Shown one piece after another: positions 1-8,129 of a stretch of DNA of 46,758 nucleotides. The position numbers were made by a program, and so were the translations under genes. The notes beneath the pieces were generated by a model. That model saw nothing but the letters and a program-made list of their open reading frames with translations, was not told the origin of the DNA and did no database searches. The stretch's first letter is position 1. Every line of letters begins with the position of its first letter. This stretch comes from Acidobacteriota bacterium (GTDB taxonomy: Bacteria; Acidobacteriota; Terriglobia; Terriglobales; Acidobacteriaceae): positions 1 to 46,758 of the forward strand of contig JAKATU010000020.1 of assembly GCA_021818585.1 (NCBI GenBank), given 5' to 3'.

Positions 1-55
1 GAACTGCCTCAAGCTTGAACTCGTACGTGTAGGTATTCCTCGGTATTCGCTCCAT
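1..55 (-). CDS. IS3-like transposase OrfA, N-terminal fragment (runs off window)
   Basis: Reading the minus strand from an ATG at 55 gives 18 residues (MERIPRNTYTYEFKLEAV) before the window ends. This resembles the start of IS3-family OrfA proteins, which begin with a short basic stretch and a 'Y-x-x-EF-x-x-EAV' motif ahead of the helix-turn-helix. A good ribosome-binding site (AAGGAG) lies about 8 bases upstream of the ATG. OrfA would bind the element's ends and, fused with OrfB by frameshifting, carry out transposition. It sits head-to-head with a truncated IS4 transposase, so this element may be what cut that gene's 5' end. Only 18 residues are visible, so the family assignment is tentative. 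Confidence 0.5.
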   Translation of the reverse strand, partial: MERIPRNTYTYEFKLEAV

Positions 56-103
56 CTGATCCGCTCCTTCGATATCTTCTCAGAGCGCTATATGGAGTAC
101 GTT

Positions 104-949
104 TTCCGGGGGCAAGGTCACACAAAAGGCGCCGTCAAGCTGCATCTGCTGCTCGATCACCAGGGACTGCTGCCCAGCTATGCCGTCATCACCGATGGCC
201 GCGTGCACGAAAGCCGCATCGCCCGCACGCTGCGTTTTGAACCCGGAACCATCGTGGTCTTCGACCGCGGCTACAACGACTACGCCTGGTTCGACTCCCT
301 CGGCCGAGACGGCGTCTTCTTCCTCACCCGCATGCAGGAGAACACCGACTACGGCGTTCTGGAGCGGCGGTTCGTCACGGAACGCGGCGGCGTCCAGCGT
401 GACGAGATCATCTTTCTCTATAAAGTGGCCGGCAGCGGCCAGCGCGACCTGTTCCTGCGCCGCATCGAGTTCTGGGACGAGCAGCACCAGCGCACCCTGG
501 TCTTTCTCAACAACCATCGCCACTTCGCCGCCTCCACCATCGCCCGCATCTACAAAAGCCGCTGGCAAATAGAACTTTTCTTCAAGGCCCTCAAACAGAA
601 TTTGCGCATCAAGATCTTCGTCGGCACCAGCGCCAACGCCAAGCAGATTCAAATCTGGACCGCGCTGATCGCCATGCTGCTGCTGTAGTATCTGCAACTG
701 CGCTCCCGCTTCGGCTGGAGCCTGTCCAATCTGGCCGCTCTGTTACGCCAGCAGCTCTTCGTCTATCGCGACCTCTGGCTATGGATCGATGAGCCCTTTC
801 AACCGCCGCCACTGCTCACAGCCGCCGCACAACAGATCCCGCTCTTCCCTTCATTTGGACAGCAGAAATGCCAACCTCATCCCCGAAACTCAACCGTCAG
901 CCTGAAAACTCCGCAGTTTCCCTCATGCCGCCGACTCGCTCCCGGCTAA
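104..949 (+). pseudogene. IS4-family transposase, 5'-truncated and interrupted by an amber codon
   Basis: The plus-strand frame from about 104 encodes the C-terminal two thirds of an IS4-family DDE transposase. Visible landmarks are the start of the fold (TKGAVKLHLLLDH), the second catalytic Asp region (VVFDRGYNDYAWF) and the IS4 signature Y-x2-R-x3-E-x6-K (YKSRWQIELFFKALKQ). The first catalytic Asp is missing because the 5' end is gone; homology starts abruptly near 110. A TAG at 686-688 interrupts the frame where relatives usually have Lys (LLL-stop-YLQLRSRFGWS), after which the same frame stays open to TAA at 947-949. A single A-to-T change would explain the stop. The element should be immobile unless complemented. 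The boundary with the upstream IS3-like fragment is not resolved. Confidence 0.8.
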
Positions 950-961
950 TTTGGACAGCAG
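853..961. repeat. 13-bp direct repeat near the IS4 right end
   Basis: The 13-mer ATTTGGACAGCAG occurs at 853-865 and again at 949-961. The second copy overlaps the transposase's final stop codon and probably belongs to the right terminal inverted repeat of the IS4 element, since it ends the element-like sequence. The first copy lies inside the 3' end of the coding region. The left inverted repeat is absent, consistent with the truncation. Confidence 0.5.
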
Positions 962-1232
962 TGAATTTCAGTGATGGAAGTCACACGGAAAGCGCCTTAA
1001 CAGAAAATCTACCGAAAAGGCATGGGGTTATCTTGGAAGGCGATCCAAGGATAAGCAGCCTATGCAGGGTAGTGATTACTGTCACATCACCCGCTTCGCA
1101 GAATCCAGTCAAATATCAGTGACCTTCTTGGAGCAGTAGAGATGTTGAAGCTCCAGCCCATTCTCAGTTTCAATGTACGTTCGAAGTTGCCCTACGTATT
1201 CATTAGTCTTCAGTTGCTAGGAGTGTGTAATC
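962..1232. other. Intergenic gap between IS4 remnant and metal ATPase
   Basis: About 270 bases without a convincing gene. Small open frames here lack ribosome-binding sites and family resemblance. It should hold the promoter of the ATPase gene, but I see no clear MerR, ArsR or CsoR-type dyad. Confidence 0.4.
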
Positions 1233-3065
1233 GTGAAAGGCACATGGGAACGGATTGCCGTCGGAATTGCCCTTGCAGCCATAGTTGCGCATCTTTTCAT
1301 GCGCTTCGGGCTGCATCTCTCCGGAGCAGTCCCAGCATTGCCGCTTTGGATAGCCATTTTGATTTGCGGCTTGCCGTTAGTGTATGAACTTCTCGTTCAG
1401 ATACGACGCCGGCAGTTTGGTGCAGACTTTCTTGCCGGTATGTCAATTATTACGGCGGTCATAGTTGGTGAACCTCTGGTTGCCACCATCATCATTCTTA
1501 TGCTGACGGGCGGACAGGCTTTGGAGCGATACGCGACGCGACGCGCTTCGTCTGTTTTAGAAGCACTTGCCAAGCGGACGCCCAGTGTTGCGCATCGAAT
1601 TGAGAATGGCAAGACGTCTGATGTGTCCATAGATGAAATTCGCATTGGTGATCAGCTCGTCATCTACCCGCACGAAATCTGTCCTGTGGATGGTACGGTC
1701 GTCGATGGCAGCGGCACAATGGATGAGTCATTTCTGACGGGAGAACCCTTCCGCATTCGCAAAACTGCGGGCTCGCAGGTAATTTCGGGTGCGCTTAATG
1801 AAGATGCGGCCGTAACCCTGGTTGCTGACAAACTACCGGTCGACTCTCGCTATGCTCGAATTATGAGGGTTATGCGTGAAGCAGAAGCGAACCCGCCTTC
1901 CATTCGTCGACTGGCTGATCGCTTGGGAGCCTGGTATACCCCGTTGGCATTGGGGGTAGCACTGGGAGCATGGCTTCTGAGCGGACAGCCAGAGAGGTTT
2001 CTTGCAGTGCTTGTGATTGCAACGCCATGCCCGCTTCTTCTTGCAATCCCGGTGTCGATTATCGGTGCTATTTCGCTGGCGGCAAAGCGCGGTATCGTGA
2101 TCAAAAAACCAGTAGTGCTAGAACAGGTTGGCCGAATCAGAAGCATGTTTTTCGACAAGACGGGTACGCTGACCCACGGTGAGCCTGCTGTCACTGAAGT
2201 GATTGGTCTAGGAGCGAACTCCCGCGAAGAGGTGTTGCGTTTGAGCGGTGCGATCGAGCTTTACTCGAAGCATCCTCTGGCTTCGGCCATCCTTCAGGCT
2301 GCTCGCGAAAGTAACCTTGAACTGCCTTCGGTGGAAAGTATCAGTGAAAAGCCTGGGGAGGGTCTGCGAGGCAGGATTTTGGGGAAAACCGTATTGGTTA
2401 CTGGCAGACGCAAGCTCAGCCCCCAACTTCAGGCTCAACTTCCACCAGACGCGCCTGGAATGGAGTGTGTTATTTTGGTCGATGGTCAGCCGGAAGGAGT
2501 GATTCGTTTTCGCGATCGCCCGCGAGTAGATAGCCAGACCTTTATACGGCACCTGCTTCCTATGCACCAGATTCTGCATTTGACAATTCTTTCCGGCGAC
2601 AGGGATAGCGAGGTGCGCTATCTGGCAGAACTGGTAGGGATTCAGGAAGTTTATGCCGGGTTGGAGCCTCAGGATAAACTGCGCCTGGTTCGTGATGAAA
2701 CAGCCAAGCGACCGACGCTCTTTCTCGGAGATGGAGTCAACGATGCCCCCGCTATGCTCGCGGCCACGGTGGGTGTTGCGTTTGGTCAGAATAGCGACAT
2801 TCTCGCCGAGGCGGCGGGGGCCATCATTCTAGATCCCTCCCTGGCACGAGTAGATGAACTGCTACACATCGGCATTCGTATGCGCCGCATTGCTCTGGAA
2901 AGTGCAATTGGCGGCATCGTTCTGAGCCTCTTTGGTATGGTCTTGGCCTCTTCAGGGCATTTGCCGCCCGTAGCAGGAGCTATCGGTCAAGAGGTTATTG
3001 ATCTGCTCGCAGTTCTGAATGCTTTGCGCGCCTCCATTCCAGGAAGGGCGCTTCATGACTTCTAA
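1233..3065 (+). CDS. Heavy-metal P1B-type ATPase with TPCP motif
   Basis: A 610-residue P-type ATPase that should pump a transition-metal ion across the inner membrane using ATP. Motifs in order are the actuator LTGEP (about 168), the membrane metal-binding motif ATPCPLLLAIP (about 262), the phosphorylation site FDKTGTLTHGEP (about 306), the P1B 'HP' nucleotide-site motif (SKHPLA, about 347) and the hinge GDGVNDAP (about 499). There is no N-terminal metal-binding domain or CxxC, and only a short hydrophobic lead-in, so the protein is smaller than typical CopA pumps. The TPC in place of CPC resembles the P1B-5 group (Nia-like, linked to nickel/iron), but the C-terminal hemerythrin domain of that group is absent, so the substrate is open. 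The start is GTG, chosen because TAGGAG lies 9 bases upstream. It is convergent with copA-copB. Confidence 0.9.
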   Translation: MKGTWERIAVGIALAAIVAHLFMRFGLHLSGAVPALPLWIAILICGLPLVYELLVQIRRRQFGADFLAGMSIITAVIVGEPLVATIIILMLTGGQALERYATRRASSVLEALAKRTPSVAHRIENGKTSDVSIDEIRIGDQLVIYPHEICPVDGTVVDGSGTMDESFLTGEPFRIRKTAGSQVISGALNEDAAVTLVADKLPVDSRYARIMRVMREAEANPPSIRRLADRLGAWYTPLALGVALGAWLLSGQPERFLAVLVIATPCPLLLAIPVSIIGAISLAAKRGIVIKKPVVLEQVGRIRSMFFDKTGTLTHGEPAVTEVIGLGANSREEVLRLSGAIELYSKHPLASAILQAARESNLELPSVESISEKPGEGLRGRILGKTVLVTGRRKLSPQLQAQLPPDAPGMECVILVDGQPEGVIRFRDRPRVDSQTFIRHLLPMHQILHLTILSGDRDSEVRYLAELVGIQEVYAGLEPQDKLRLVRDETAKRPTLFLGDGVNDAPAMLAATVGVAFGQNSDILAEAAGAIILDPSLARVDELLHIGIRMRRIALESAIGGIVLSLFGMVLASSGHLPPVAGAIGQEVIDLLAVLNALRASIPGRALHDF

Positions 3066-3176
3066 GTTGATGCATGCGCGGATTCAACACTTACGTGAAG
3101 GCCACCACCAGCAGGGTGTACGTGTTCGTAGCAACGGCGCATTGAGTTGAGAAATGTTTCACCCACAATTACTCCG

Positions 3177-3206
3177 GCCCTCCATTTTTGTGAGGGGCTT
3201 CTTTTT
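3177..3206 (+). terminator. Probable Rho-independent terminator of the ATPase gene
   Basis: The GCCCTC at 3177-3182 pairs with GAGGGGC at 3192-3198 (one bulge), followed by TTCTTTTT. It lies between the convergent ATPase and copB genes, about 110 bases after the ATPase stop. Confidence 0.45.
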
Positions 3207-3288
3207 AACGGCTGCACGCACGGGGCCGAGGAATTTGCGCGCGGTCTGAGTTGATGTTGGAACTGGAGCCTGCAGCTTTAGCGCTGGT

Positions 3289-4110
3289 TCAATACCAGGC
3301 ACGAATACCAAAGACGAAGTTTGGATTGCTGGTGGATTCGCCGTGTTGTTGAGCATAGGTAGCGGTATCTCCATAGGCGCCGTTATACGCGAAGCCGACG
3401 TACGGGGCAAATTTGCGGCTGAATTCGTAACGAAGACGGATACCTGTATCGATTTCGGAAAGGCCTGAACCTATATTTCGCGCGGGGTCATTCTGGCTGT
3501 AGAAGTTCATCTCGACTTCCGGTTCGGCGATGAGGCGTTGGGTGAACATCAGCTCATAGGAAGCATTGATGCGACCTGCGACGTCTCCACCGTTGCCGAT
3601 GTACAGCGTTGGCGCAAATTCGAAGAAGTAGGGAGCGAGTCCTTCGATGCCGATGGCTGCCCAGGTGCGTGAGGGGCCGGAGTCCAGGTCTTCACGCAGG
3701 CCTACTTGCGCGTCAAAGTAGCGCATGTGCGGAATGGGTCGATCGTAGAGGAATTCCTGATCGCCATCGCTCATGACTCCGTTGCTGACCGAGCCTTCGG
3801 ATTTGATCCAAAGCTTGTTCATGTCGGTGCCGATCCAACCTTCGCCATCCCAGCGGAATGTGTGGTCTGTGCCGTTGGTGCGGTCTTCGAGCTGATCAAA
3901 AAGTACATGCGCAAACCATTGATGATTGCCCATGTGAGGCATCATGAGCCCGGGGAGCGCGGAAGTGACTTTTGCGTGCGTGGGGGATGATTGAGCGCTT
4001 GCGACTCCGGGCGAAATGAAGATTGCTGCACACAGAGAAAAGACTGCGGGCCACAGAAAGGAAACTCGCGCAGGGATACTGTGGCCGGTGCTTGCATTCC
4101 TCGTTTTCAT
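3289..4110 (-). CDS. copB: Copper resistance protein B, outer-membrane
   Basis: 273 residues of the CopB/PcoB family, an outer-membrane beta-barrel that binds or sequesters copper at the cell surface together with CopA. A signal peptide is visible (hydrophobic segment at about 18-36 ending VASA-Q). The mature protein has family landmarks: a His/Met start (MMPHMGNHQWFAHVLFDQLE), 'WDGEGWIG' and 'WIKSEG', the ARTWAAIG-like segment, and a C-terminal run of alternating strands ending in an aromatic residue (FVFGIRAWY) as expected of a barrel. The long Met/His-rich N-terminal region of some CopB proteins is missing. The ATG overlaps the copA stop by four bases (ATGA), so translation is probably coupled. 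Confidence 0.92.
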   Translation of the reverse strand: MKTRNASTGHSIPARVSFLWPAVFSLCAAIFISPGVASAQSSPTHAKVTSALPGLMMPHMGNHQWFAHVLFDQLEDRTNGTDHTFRWDGEGWIGTDMNKLWIKSEGSVSNGVMSDGDQEFLYDRPIPHMRYFDAQVGLREDLDSGPSRTWAAIGIEGLAPYFFEFAPTLYIGNGGDVAGRINASYELMFTQRLIAEPEVEMNFYSQNDPARNIGSGLSEIDTGIRLRYEFSRKFAPYVGFAYNGAYGDTATYAQQHGESTSNPNFVFGIRAWY

Positions 4111-6101
4111 GGCAGCACTACCACAGCGCGAAACATGCCGGCTTCCATGTGATAAAGCAAGTGGCAGTGATATGCCCAGTGGCCGGGTGTGTCGGCGCTG
4201 ACTAAATAGCTGACGCGCTCAGCGGGCTTCACGATGATGGTGTCTTTGAATGGCCGGTGTTCTTCCTGTCCGTTTTCGAGTTCGCTCCAAAGGCCGTGGA
4301 GATGGATTGGGTGGGACATCATGGTGTCATTGATAAGGACAAAGCGGACGCGTTCCCCGAGTTTGAGCACGATGGGGTTGTCGTTGGAGAAGGTTTCGCC
4401 GTTGAAGCCCCATACGTAGCGATTCATGTTGCCGGTGAGGTGCAATTCGATTTCGCGTGAGGGGGGTCTGCCGTCGACTCCCGGGTACGGGGATCGCAGG
4501 TCGGCGTAGGTGAGGACGCGTCGTCCGTTATGATCGAGGCCGGCTCCGGGTGAGTTGAGGCGGGGTTCGACATGTTGCGCGATGGACTCTACCTGTGGGC
4601 CGATGTGAAGGTGTACCGGGTTGGAGGGTTTGATGCTTGATTCCATGGCGTGGAATTCTTTCTCCGGTAGTACGACGGCGGGTTTTGTGTACGGGCTTGG
4701 CTGCGGAAAAGGAGTTTTGCCGAGGTTGCTGTCTGTCTGTTTCCAGTGCATGTTCTGCATGGATTGTTTCGCGGCGTTGCTGATGGCGGCCATGCGTGAA
4801 CGGGCGGCCTGTTGTGGGTTTTCCATTGGCATGCGCATGGAAGATTGCATGTTGCCGCCATCCATGTGCATGCCGGACATGTCAGAGGAGGTCATGCCAT
4901 CGATGCCATTCATGTTGGTCATCTTCATCCCGGCCATGCTGCCCATGTTCATGCCCATGTCCATCATGGTGAGCTTTGGGCGCGGGTCCATGGGAGGGAT
5001 TGGCGCGGTCATGCCCATGCGTGGCGCCAGCGTGCCGCGGGCGTAGCCTGTCCTGTCCATGGATTGCGCGAAGATGGTGTACGCACGCTCGTCCTGTGGT
5101 TCCACGATGACGTCGTATCTTTCTGCTACTCCTATGCGAAATTCATCTACTGGAACCGGCTCTACATCGTTGCCGTCGGCTTGTACTACGGTCATTTTGA
5201 GTCCTGGAATGCGGACGTCGAAAAAGGTCATGGCCGAGCCATTGATGAAGCGCAGACGGACTTTTTCGCCGCGGTGGAAGAGGCCGGTCCAGTTCCAGCC
5301 CGGAGGGTTGCCGTTGAGCAGGTAGGTGTATGTGGCTGCGGAGACATCGGAGATATCACCGTTGCTCATGTTCATCTTTGCCCACGCAAGTCGCTTCTTT
5401 ACGGTGGAGCGGAAGCCGTGACGTTGTACGGCGGAGAAGAACTCCGGAACCGTGTGCTTGTGATAGTTGTAGTAGTCGCTTTCTTCTTTGAGATTGCTGA
5501 AGATGGTCTCGGGGTTAGTGTCGGTCCAGTCAGAAAGGAAGATGACATGCTCGCGATCGAATTGGATAGGATCCGCACCGAGTGGGTTTGGATCGATGAT
5601 GAGGGGGCCGCGAAGTCCGGACTGCTCTTGAAATCGTGTGTGGCTGTGATACCAGGCTGTGCCGTTCTGCTTAACCTGAAAGTGATAGTGGAATGTTTCT
5701 CCGGGCATTATCCCGGCGAAGGTCAGACCGGGAACTCCGTCCATATCTGCCGGGATGCGGAGCGAATGCCAGTGTATGGAGGTAGGAACCTTGAGGCGAT
5801 TTGTAACGAAGATGGATACGTGATCGCCTTCGCGCCAGCGTAGGATTGGCCCCGGTACGGAACCGTTGACGGCCATCGCGGTTGCACGCTTCCCGGTGAA
5901 ATTCACGGGCATGTAGTGGATGGTGAGGTCGAAGCGCTTGCCCGAGAGCGTTTTGGGCATGTGCGGTGCTACTTCGCCTAGAGCCGGCAGGCCATGCAAG
6001 CCTGCTGCGGCCACGGCTGCTCCTGCGGTTACTCCCTGAATGAAGCGGCGGCGCGTGAGTGATGGAATTCGAGGCATTTGAGGGAGGTCTTTGCTGGGCA
6101 T
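4107..6101 (-). CDS. copA: Copper resistance multicopper oxidase CopA (Tat-exported)
   Basis: A 664-residue periplasmic multicopper oxidase of the CopA/PcoA family, which oxidises Cu(I) to the less toxic Cu(II) and binds copper. It has a Tat signal (LTRRRFIQG at about 14-22 followed by an Ala-rich hydrophobic stretch). The four copper-ligand clusters are all present: HWH (about 107), WYHSH (about 149), HPIHLHG (about 595) and HCHLLYHMEAGM (about 645). Residues about 370-430 form a Met-rich insertion with repeated MDMGM, MAGMKM and MSGMHMDG units, a copper-binding feature of this family. The ATG has GGAGAAGG just upstream. It is the first gene of a copA-copB pair; no copC, copD or copRS neighbour is visible. 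Confidence 0.95.
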   Translation of the reverse strand: MPSKDLPQMPRIPSLTRRRFIQGVTAGAAVAAAGLHGLPALGEVAPHMPKTLSGKRFDLTIHYMPVNFTGKRATAMAVNGSVPGPILRWREGDHVSIFVTNRLKVPTSIHWHSLRIPADMDGVPGLTFAGIMPGETFHYHFQVKQNGTAWYHSHTRFQEQSGLRGPLIIDPNPLGADPIQFDREHVIFLSDWTDTNPETIFSNLKEESDYYNYHKHTVPEFFSAVQRHGFRSTVKKRLAWAKMNMSNGDISDVSAATYTYLLNGNPPGWNWTGLFHRGEKVRLRFINGSAMTFFDVRIPGLKMTVVQADGNDVEPVPVDEFRIGVAERYDVIVEPQDERAYTIFAQSMDRTGYARGTLAPRMGMTAPIPPMDPRPKLTMMDMGMNMGSMAGMKMTNMNGIDGMTSSDMSGMHMDGGNMQSSMRMPMENPQQAARSRMAAISNAAKQSMQNMHWKQTDSNLGKTPFPQPSPYTKPAVVLPEKEFHAMESSIKPSNPVHLHIGPQVESIAQHVEPRLNSPGAGLDHNGRRVLTYADLRSPYPGVDGRPPSREIELHLTGNMNRYVWGFNGETFSNDNPIVLKLGERVRFVLINDTMMSHPIHLHGLWSELENGQEEHRPFKDTIIVKPAERVSYLVSADTPGHWAYHCHLLYHMEAGMFRAVVVLP

Positions 6102-6248
6102 TCCTTCTCCGGAAAGTTTGGATTTGCTTGCAGTAAAGTTGGTGTCGCCGAAGGTCGCGATGGGGCCTCGTAAATCGGACAGGTTAGAACTGAGTATACG
6201 CGTTGAGCAATTAGCGGCAGAAACTGAGGAAATGCGGAGAGGCGGCAG

Positions 6249-7733
6249 CTAGGAAAGTGCGATGGTGAGGACGGTGATGTCGTCTTCCTGGCCAAAGTCT
6301 TGTGCTGCCTGGGCAATTTCACGGGCGGTGAGCAGGCTGAGCTGCGGGAGACGATCGAGGCCGAAGAGCTGGCCGTTGGCGGCGCGGGCTTCGGGGACAC
6401 CGTCTGAGACGAAGACGATGCGCTCGCCGTGGCGGAGGGTTCCACGCCTGGCGGCGTATGTTTGATCGGGGACCATGCCGAGGGGCAGGGATGGCTCTGT
6501 TTCAAATTCCAAGCCGGAGATGAAGGGCGAGATATGGCCACCGTTGGCGAGCACGAATTCACCGGAGGGAGAGATTCGGATGCAGCATGCGGTGGTGAAG
6601 CCGAGTTCGCCCTGGGCAATGAGGGCGTTGTTGAGGGCTGCGAGAATTTCGTCCGGCTCGGAGGATGTTTCGCGGTTGAGTGCTCCGAGAATCATGGCGA
6701 CGCGCATGGCGGCGGTGAGTCCTTTGCCTGAGACATCGCCGATGAGCGCGATGAGGGAACTGTCCGGAGCGGGCTGGATAAAGAAGAGGTCGCCTCCGAC
6801 TTCGCTGGCAGGAACGTAGGACCACTGCACATCAAAGCCGGGTGTGGTGCGAGATGCTCGATTGAGGAGTAGCTGTTGTACGGAGCTGGCGGCCTGGAGT
6901 TCGGCGGTGTAGGCGGCGCGATCGCGCGCGGCGGAGACCATTTCCGCGCATAGGAGCGCATTTTCGAGCGCGGTGGAGGTGAGCAAGGCGATGGTGTTGA
7001 GCAACTTGAGATCCGCCGAGGAGTATTCGGACTCAGGTTGACTGCTGGCTACGACAATGGCACCGGAGGTGAGTTCGCCGGCGCGGAGTGGGGCGCAGAC
7101 AAGGGAATGAAAGGGACGTTCTTCCTCAATGACGCGTGGGTCGGCGGCGCAGTTGTTGATGATTTCCGCGGCACCGCGGTCAATGGCAGACAGCAGGAAG
7201 CGAGAGTGGATGGTGAGCGATCCCTGACTGGCGGACGGATCGTTTGAAGAGTCGCCGAACGAGGCGACCAGTCTGATGGCATCAAGAGTTTTGTCGTAGA
7301 CGAAGATGGCGCCGCATGTGGAGGAGATGAGACGCTGGGCTTCCTGAAGTGCGCGCTCGCTGACTGCAGCGACGTCGAGGAGGGCGGAGAGATCTTCAGA
7401 GAGTTGCTCGAAGAGGTTGAGTTCGCGATAGAGATGAAGGACCTCGGAGGCGAGTGTGCGTGATTCTGACTCACGCGCGGCGAGGTGGGTGAGGAGTTCG
7501 GCGATGAGCTGGGCGGCGGTTGACTCAGCCATGACGTAGCCTACGTCTTCGTCGTTAAAGGACACGGGAAGCCGTTGATGGTTTGGGGGCAGGTCAGATG
7601 GATTTCCAAGCAGAGGCCTGTCAAAAGCGTCGACGATGCAGACGCGGCTCCCTAGGAACTCGCAGAGGTTCTGCATGGCGCGCGCGCTGTGCGAGCCGGA
7701 TGTAAAAAGTGTTCTGAGCTTGAAGTTGGCCAT
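6249..7733 (-). CDS. GAF-domain PP2C-type phosphatase (SpoIIE/RsbU-like)
   Basis: About 494 residues. The N-terminal 100 residues are unassigned, a GAF-like sensor covers about 120-260 (with the 'SLVCAPLRAGELTSGAIVVAS' core), a short helical linker follows, and a SpoIIE-type PP2C domain runs from about 300 to the end. Metal-binding motifs are in place: VGGDLF, LIGDVSGKG (about 333), NGGHISP, VSDGVPEA and the terminal EDDITVLTIAL. It should dephosphorylate a Ser/Thr-phosphorylated protein, typically an anti-anti-sigma factor in partner switching, but no such partner is in the window. I chose the ATG at 7733, which follows the stop of the upstream receiver gene by seven bases. A TTG at 7784 in frame would overlap that gene and is less likely. 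Last gene of a three-gene signalling operon. Confidence 0.88.
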   Translation of the reverse strand: MANFKLRTLFTSGSHSARAMQNLCEFLGSRVCIVDAFDRPLLGNPSDLPPNHQRLPVSFNDEDVGYVMAESTAAQLIAELLTHLAARESESRTLASEVLHLYRELNLFEQLSEDLSALLDVAAVSERALQEAQRLISSTCGAIFVYDKTLDAIRLVASFGDSSNDPSASQGSLTIHSRFLLSAIDRGAAEIINNCAADPRVIEEERPFHSLVCAPLRAGELTSGAIVVASSQPESEYSSADLKLLNTIALLTSTALENALLCAEMVSAARDRAAYTAELQAASSVQQLLLNRASRTTPGFDVQWSYVPASEVGGDLFFIQPAPDSSLIALIGDVSGKGLTAAMRVAMILGALNRETSSEPDEILAALNNALIAQGELGFTTACCIRISPSGEFVLANGGHISPFISGLEFETEPSLPLGMVPDQTYAARRGTLRHGERIVFVSDGVPEARAANGQLFGLDRLPQLSLLTAREIAQAAQDFGQEDDITVLTIALS

Positions 7734-7740
7734 CTGGATA

Positions 7741-8124
7741 CTAGGCGTCTCGGGTGTTTCCCAGGAGCGAGCGAACTTTTTCAACCAGCATGTCGGGATC
7801 GAAGGGTTTGGTCATGTACAGATCGGCACCCACTTGTTCTCCTCTCATTTTGTCGAATTCCTGTCCTTTGGCGGTGAGCAGGATTACACGGGTTTCGATT
7901 TGCTGCCACTCCTTTTTGACGGTGTGGCAGACGTCGAAGCCATTCTTTTTGGGCATCATGACGTCGAGCACGACGACGTTTGGCTGGTGCTCGCGTATGG
8001 CTTCAAGAGCCTCCTCTCCGTTCGAGGCGGTGAAAAGCTCGGCCCCTTCGTCTTCGAGGTCTTCGAGGGCCTGTTGTATCAACATTCGCAGATGGGCTTC
8101 GTCGTCAACTATGAGTATCTTCAT
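7741..8124 (-). CDS. CheY-like single-domain response regulator
   Basis: A stand-alone receiver domain of about 127 residues. It starts canonically with MKILIVDDEAHLR, has the acidic pair (DD), the phospho-acceptor Asp in VVVLDVMMPKKNGFD, the conserved Thr region (ILLTAKG) and the Lys in MTKPFD. No output domain follows, so it should act by protein contact, perhaps relaying phosphate between the hybrid kinase upstream and the phosphatase downstream. An in-frame GTG at 8133 would overlap the kinase stop by four bases (GTGA) and is a fair alternative start. Neither start has an obvious ribosome-binding site, which suggests coupling to the kinase gene. Confidence 0.92.
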   Translation of the reverse strand: MKILIVDDEAHLRMLIQQALEDLEDEGAELFTASNGEEALEAIREHQPNVVVLDVMMPKKNGFDVCHTVKKEWQQIETRVILLTAKGQEFDKMRGEQVGADLYMTKPFDPDMLVEKVRSLLGNTRDA

Positions 8125-8129
8125 TGCGT

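Noticed and set aside
868..1387. Small plus-strand open frames between the IS4 remnant and the ATPase
   Set aside because: No ribosome-binding sites, no family resemblance, and the second overlaps the start of the ATPase gene.
4812..5843. Long plus-strand open frame (343 aa) opposite copA
   Set aside because: It is antisense to a clearly real multicopper oxidase, has biased composition caused by the Met-rich region, and lacks any family resemblance.
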